Below, in pieces: positions 60,528 through 64,000 of a DNA stretch of 64,000 nt. A model generated the notes under the pieces. That model ran no database searches and was not told where the DNA came from. It was given only the letters and a program-made list of their open reading frames with translations. The translations under genes and the position numbers were made by a program. Source of the DNA: Thermostichus sp047461615 (GTDB taxonomy: Bacteria; Cyanobacteriota; Cyanobacteriia; Thermostichales; Thermostichaceae); contig NZ_JANSHI010000006.1 in NCBI RefSeq assembly GCF_047461615.1, positions 62,001-126,000 on the forward strand. The letters are read 5' to 3'. Numbering within the stretch: the first letter of the stretch is position 1; each line of letters starts with the position of its first letter.

Positions 60528-62498
60528 ATGTCGGATCTCACCCTTACAGAGAAGCTTCTAGCCGGGATCCAGGCCCAGCAGGCTGGCGACCTGCGGACAG
60601 CGGAAGCCATCTACTCAGAAATTCTGGTGGAGTTTCCAGATCAAGCCGACGCTCTCCATCTGCTGGGGACGGTGGCCCACGCCAAAGGGGAGGAGGAATG
60701 GGCGGCTGCTTTGATTGCCGAGGCCATTGAGCTCAATCCCCGCGTAGCCCTCTATCACCACAACCTGGGCGTTGTCTATGAGTCTTTGGGGCAACTGGAA
60801 AAGGCTCTATCTTGCTATCGGCAAAGCCTGAGCCTCCATCCCAAGGCTTACCTTTCTGCCTTTCAAGCGGGCAAGATTCTTGTTAACCTAGGCCGCCACG
60901 AAGAGGCAATCTCCTTGCTGGGCTCCCTGTTAGAAAATCCAGATCCACTAGCAGGGATCCCTTGGGCTGAGGTGCATTTTTATCTGGGGATAGCCCATCG
61001 CGAGCAAGGGGAACACAGCGCGGCTCTGGATCACCTGGAAAAGGCATGGACTTTGGATCCTAACTTGGTGCAAGCCCGCTGGCTTTACCATCTCTATCTG
61101 CCGGCTATCTATCAGGATGAACAGGAGCTGCACCGCTTTCGCTTGCGCTTTGTAGAGCACCTGGATCGCCTCATTCAGGAGACGCCCCTAGACACCCCAG
61201 AGCAGCGGCGGCTTGCCTTTTTAGGGTCAAGTTGGGGAACGCCTCACCTTCTGCAGTACCAGGGCTACGACGACTTGGAGCTGCAGAAGAAATACGCTCA
61301 GTTTGTGCAGCGCATTGTGAAAGCCTCCTACCCCGATTGGGAGTATCTCCCCCGGCAAGCCCGGCCAGGGGATCCCATTCGCGTTGGGTTTGTCTCGGCC
61401 TCCATGCGCGCTTGCTCCTACAGCCGCCTTTCTTTGGGGTGGGTGAAGTACTTAAAGGCCAGCTCCAAGCAGCCTTTCCAGGTGTTTGCCTATCACTTGG
61501 ATCCCAGAGTTGATTTCCTGACGGAGCAATACCGTCAGCATGCCGATGTCTTCCGCCACATTCCCACCGGCTTTGAAGAGGCTGCCCGCCAAATTTTGCA
61601 GGATCAGCTGGATGTTTTGGTGTACTTGGAAATTGGCCTTTCTTCTCTTATGTTGCAGCTGGCGTCCCTGCGGCTAGCCCCCGTCCAATGCTCCACCTGG
61701 GCTCATCCCGTTACTTCGGGACTGTCGACCATTGACTACTTTCTCTCCAGCGACCTCATGGAGCCTGAAAATGGGCAGGCTCACTACAGCGAAACCTTGG
61801 TCCGGCTGCCCCACCTGGGTACCTGTTTTGAAAAGCCCGTTTTGCCTCCCCAGAGACGTTACCGCCAGGACTTTGGTCTGCCTCAAGAGGCCGTTGTCTA
61901 TCTCACCTGCCAGTATTTGGGCAAGTACCTGCCGCAATACGACTACCTTTTTCCAGCTATTGCTCGGCAAGTGCCCAGGGCCCAATTTGTCTTCTTGGCC
62001 TTGCCCAATGCCGCCATTGGTCAGCGCTTCTGGCAGCGGCTTGCCTCCATCTTTTCCAGCTATGGCCTTGCGGTGGAAGACCACTGTAGGATCCTGCCCG
62101 CCTTGGATCATCAAGACTACCTAGATCTCAATCGCTGCGCGGACATCATGCTGGACTCCTACGGCTGGTCGGGCGGGATCACCACCCTGGAAGCCATTGC
62201 TGCCGGTTTGCCAGTGGTCACCTGCCCTGGCCGGTTCCTGCGGGGCCGCCACACCTACGCCATCCTCAAAAGAATGGGCCTTGAGCTTCTAATTGCCCCA
62301 GACCTCCAGCGCTACGAAGAGCTGGCCGTACAACTGGGAACGGATCCCCAATTTCGGCAGCAAATCGCTCAGCAACTCCAAGAGCGGCGCGACTTGCTTT
62401 TTGAGGATCGAGACTGCGTGGCGGCCTTAGCTCATTTCCTGCGCCAGGCTGTCTGCCAGAAGCTGGCATGCCATACTCTCCCTATAGAAGCCTCCTAG
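60528..62498 (+). CDS. TPR protein with O-GlcNAc-transferase/SPINDLY-like catalytic domain
   Basis: 656 aa. Residues 1-200 hold about five tetratricopeptide repeats (AGIQAQQAGDLRTAEAIYSE, HHNLGVVYESLGQLEKALSCY). The C-terminal half (~280-640) is GT41-like: VGFVSASMRACSYSRLSLGW, VLVYLEIGLSSLMLQLASLRLAPVQCSTWAHPVTSG, DIMLDSYGWSGGITTLEAIAAGLPVVTCPG and RHTYAILKRMG. Probably glycosylates protein Ser/Thr, or acts in cell-surface glycan assembly; donor unknown. GTG 60495 would add 11 residues. Confidence 0.85.
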   Translation: MSDLTLTEKLLAGIQAQQAGDLRTAEAIYSEILVEFPDQADALHLLGTVAHAKGEEEWAAALIAEAIELNPRVALYHHNLGVVYESLGQLEKALSCYRQSLSLHPKAYLSAFQAGKILVNLGRHEEAISLLGSLLENPDPLAGIPWAEVHFYLGIAHREQGEHSAALDHLEKAWTLDPNLVQARWLYHLYLPAIYQDEQELHRFRLRFVEHLDRLIQETPLDTPEQRRLAFLGSSWGTPHLLQYQGYDDLELQKKYAQFVQRIVKASYPDWEYLPRQARPGDPIRVGFVSASMRACSYSRLSLGWVKYLKASSKQPFQVFAYHLDPRVDFLTEQYRQHADVFRHIPTGFEEAARQILQDQLDVLVYLEIGLSSLMLQLASLRLAPVQCSTWAHPVTSGLSTIDYFLSSDLMEPENGQAHYSETLVRLPHLGTCFEKPVLPPQRRYRQDFGLPQEAVVYLTCQYLGKYLPQYDYLFPAIARQVPRAQFVFLALPNAAIGQRFWQRLASIFSSYGLAVEDHCRILPALDHQDYLDLNRCADIMLDSYGWSGGITTLEAIAAGLPVVTCPGRFLRGRHTYAILKRMGLELLIAPDLQRYEELAVQLGTDPQFRQQIAQQLQERRDLLFEDRDCVAALAHFLRQAVCQKLACHTLPIEAS

Positions 62499-62541
62499 CC
62501 CCCCACAGCAAACCCTTTGGTAGAGTAGTACGGCTACTTCA

Positions 62542-62625
62542 GGGATCGTGGCGGAATGGTAGACGCTACGGACTTAAAATCCGTTGTTCCTCAAGAACGT
62601 GAGGGTTCGAGTCCCTCCGATCCCA
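62542..62625 (+). tRNA. trnL-UAA: tRNA-Leu (UAA), uninterrupted
   Basis: 84 nt class II tRNA. Acceptor GGGATCG/CGATCCC, D-arm with GGTAGAC, anticodon stem ACGGA/TCCGT around loop CTTAAAA (anticodon TAA), long variable arm (TGTTCCTCAAGAACGTG) and GGTTCGAGTCC T-arm. CCA is not encoded. The group I intron often present in this cyanobacterial tRNA is absent. Confidence 0.97.
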
Positions 62626-64000
62626 CTAACGCAGCCCTGTTTGCTCTAGCAAGGCAAGTAGATCCGGAACCGGCACCCAGGCATCCTCCCGGTCTAGCTC
62701 TGGGCTAGCCAGCAGGGCCACCAGGGCGGGGTCGCAGGTTGGGGCCACTAGGGGAAAGTAGTTTAGCCCCACCACCTGGGCAAGGCTCCAGAAGTAGGGG
62801 AGCACGGCGTTGCTGGGGAAGATCTCGATGGCAATTGTGCCAGGCTGACAAAAGGCAAGGTTGGTCAGGCCCGCCCCGTGGATCCCCATGACCGCCTCTG
62901 CCCTTTGCATCAAGGCTATCTGTTCGGCTAGGGAAAGGGCTTCCAGTTGCACAGGCACAAAGCCCCAGGGGCGCAAGGCCTCCAGCACCTCCGCCTCGTT
63001 GATGACCCGCCGCCAGCGTGCAGCACGACGGCTAATGTAAACCCGCCGCGGCAACAAGGGATCCGCCGCCTGCCCCAGAGGAACCAGTTGCTGCAGCACC
63101 TTCCAGCCCCTGGGGGTTAGACACCCCACCGGCCCAGCTAGCGAGGGCACAATGAGGTTCTGCGCTTGCAGATGGGATCCCCCCACCTGCTCGAAGCTTA
63201 GAAGGCGTTCTGTGGGGATCCCCAGGGCAGCTAAGCTCTGCACCTGGAAGGGCTTGCCCTGGTAGCCGTGGAGCAAGATGGGAAGGTCTTTTTCGAGGAA
63301 GCCGGCGCGGCGTAGGAGCTCGAGGGCGGGCAGGATGTCCACCATCCAATGGAAGTAGTTGACCGCCCCCAAGGGTAAGAGGGCAGCAGAGCCCTCCAGC
63401 GGAATCGGCGGCGGCAGGTGGGGCAAGTCCAAAATGGGGTGGTGTTCCAGGTGCTCTGACTTCCAGTCCCAGTCGAGAAACTCCGGCGGCGGCAAGCCGG
63501 GGGAGACATCGGCCAGCAACTCCCCCCTACGGGTAAGCACGGCGCTGGCAAAGCTGGCGTAGAGGTGGCGGGGATAGTGGCCCACGTGCACGGATCCCTG
63601 CGGGATCTGGGCCACAAAGGTCTCGGCCAAGGGGATCCGCTGTGAGCGCAGCTTTTGCCCAAGGGCAGGGTCAGCCGTCGGAGGGGCTTGCAGGTAGAGA
63701 ACCCCTTCTGGATCCAACACCTGGTAGCTGCCCTCGCCCGTGGCCTGGTGCCACTGCCGGGTGGTGAGGTAGCCCTGGCTGGGCACGGGCAGGGGGTCGC
63801 TGGCCCTGGGCGATGGGCTCTGGCAGGCCGGGGAAGGGGGGGCTGCCTCTGCAGGGATCCAGCGCTGCCGCCAGAGGCGATACCGCTCTTGCCAAAGCTT
63901 GCCCGGGGATCCCTGGAGGGCTTGCTCCAGCTCCAGCCGCAGGAGGCTGTTTCTGCCGCTGCCTTCACACCAAGCCTGCAGCCACTGCCGCTCGGCAGCC
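62626..64000 (-). CDS. GT61-family glycosyltransferase (5' end outside window)
   Basis: Open from the stop at 62626 to the right edge (458 codons). The conserved block is NYFHWMVDILPALELL, LLHGYQGKPFQVQSLAALGIP, RRVYISRRAARWRRVINE, MGIHGAGLTNLAFCQPG, typical of DUF563/GT61 enzymes. A GTG at 63786 gives 386 aa covering the domain, but the upstream frame is also coding-like (GKLWQERYRLWRQRW), so the gene may begin beyond the window. The stop directly follows the 3' end of the convergent tRNA-Leu. Likely acts with the TPR/GT41 gene in surface glycan synthesis, by position only. Confidence 0.8.
   Translation of the reverse strand, partial: AAERQWLQAWCEGSGRNSLLRLELEQALQGSPGKLWQERYRLWRQRWIPAEAAPPSPACQSPSPRASDPLPVPSQGYLTTRQWHQATGEGSYQVLDPEGVLYLQAPPTADPALGQKLRSQRIPLAETFVAQIPQGSVHVGHYPRHLYASFASAVLTRRGELLADVSPGLPPPEFLDWDWKSEHLEHHPILDLPHLPPPIPLEGSAALLPLGAVNYFHWMVDILPALELLRRAGFLEKDLPILLHGYQGKPFQVQSLAALGIPTERLLSFEQVGGSHLQAQNLIVPSLAGPVGCLTPRGWKVLQQLVPLGQAADPLLPRRVYISRRAARWRRVINEAEVLEALRPWGFVPVQLEALSLAEQIALMQRAEAVMGIHGAGLTNLAFCQPGTIAIEIFPSNAVLPYFWSLAQVVGLNYFPLVAPTCDPALVALLASPELDREDAWVPVPDLLALLEQTGLR

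Overview
The window is chromosomal DNA of a GC-rich, unicellular-type cyanobacterium. Diagnostic genes include the split RNA polymerase rpoB-rpoC1-rpoC2, isiA, sqdX, crtH, ycf39, thf1/psb29, heme oxygenase, and the alkane pair aar-ado. The palindrome GGGATCCC recurs very often, where most cyanobacteria iterate GCGATCGC. That signature, the isi locus and the general gene set suggest the Yellowstone hot-spring Synechococcus A/B' (JA-3-3Ab-like) lineage. This assignment is from memory and was not checked by any search.

Layout. 0-13 kb: SPFH protein (cut by the window edge), small membrane protein plus acetyltransferase, PCD, ycf39, an ABC ATPase, sqdX, an M50 protease, surE, an orphan GvpL/F protein, thiO-thiS-thiG and a methyltransferase. 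13-27 kb: a Ycf52-type acetyltransferase, lipase, thf1, proB, the co-directional row ahcY-gap-arsJ (arsenate handling), ruvX, yraN with a 40-residue membrane protein missed by ordinary length cut-offs, M48 protease, sugar kinase, ABC exporter, panE-like, pyrR. 27-44 kb: heme oxygenase, rpoB-rpoC1-rpoC2 behind a near-consensus promoter, aar-ado, pentapeptide proteins, ATP synthase beta, rsmI. 44-54 kb: Rrf2 regulator-cobD, a four-module DHH/CBS/CBS/nucleotidyltransferase, frr, a RecB/Cas4-like nuclease, potA-potB, crtH. 54-60 kb: an iron-stress island, irpA divergent from isiA-isiB-(isiA::psaL fusion)-isiC', flanked on both sides by short CRISPR arrays with the same repeat and no cas genes. 60-64 kb: a TPR/O-GlcNAc-transferase-like protein, tRNA-Leu(UAA) and a GT61 glycosyltransferase cut by the window edge.

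The most unusual signal is in the 54-60 kb island. Three genes (an isiC-like hydrolase, a BtuF-like cobalamin-binding protein and an alkyltransferase-like protein) survive only as fragments, and each fragment ends at or in a CRISPR repeat. The CRISPR repeat itself contains the genome's iterated octamer GGGATCCC. The arrays therefore look like recombination or insertion junctions in this genome. In the same island irpA has its lipoprotein signal peptide one frame away from the mature protein, and the isiA promoter is followed at once by a perfect 9+9 bp inverted repeat.

Genes are packed tightly. Several convergent pairs overlap at their 3' ends (4, 4, 18, 34 and 140 bp), and two of them share a CTAG as stop codon for both strands.
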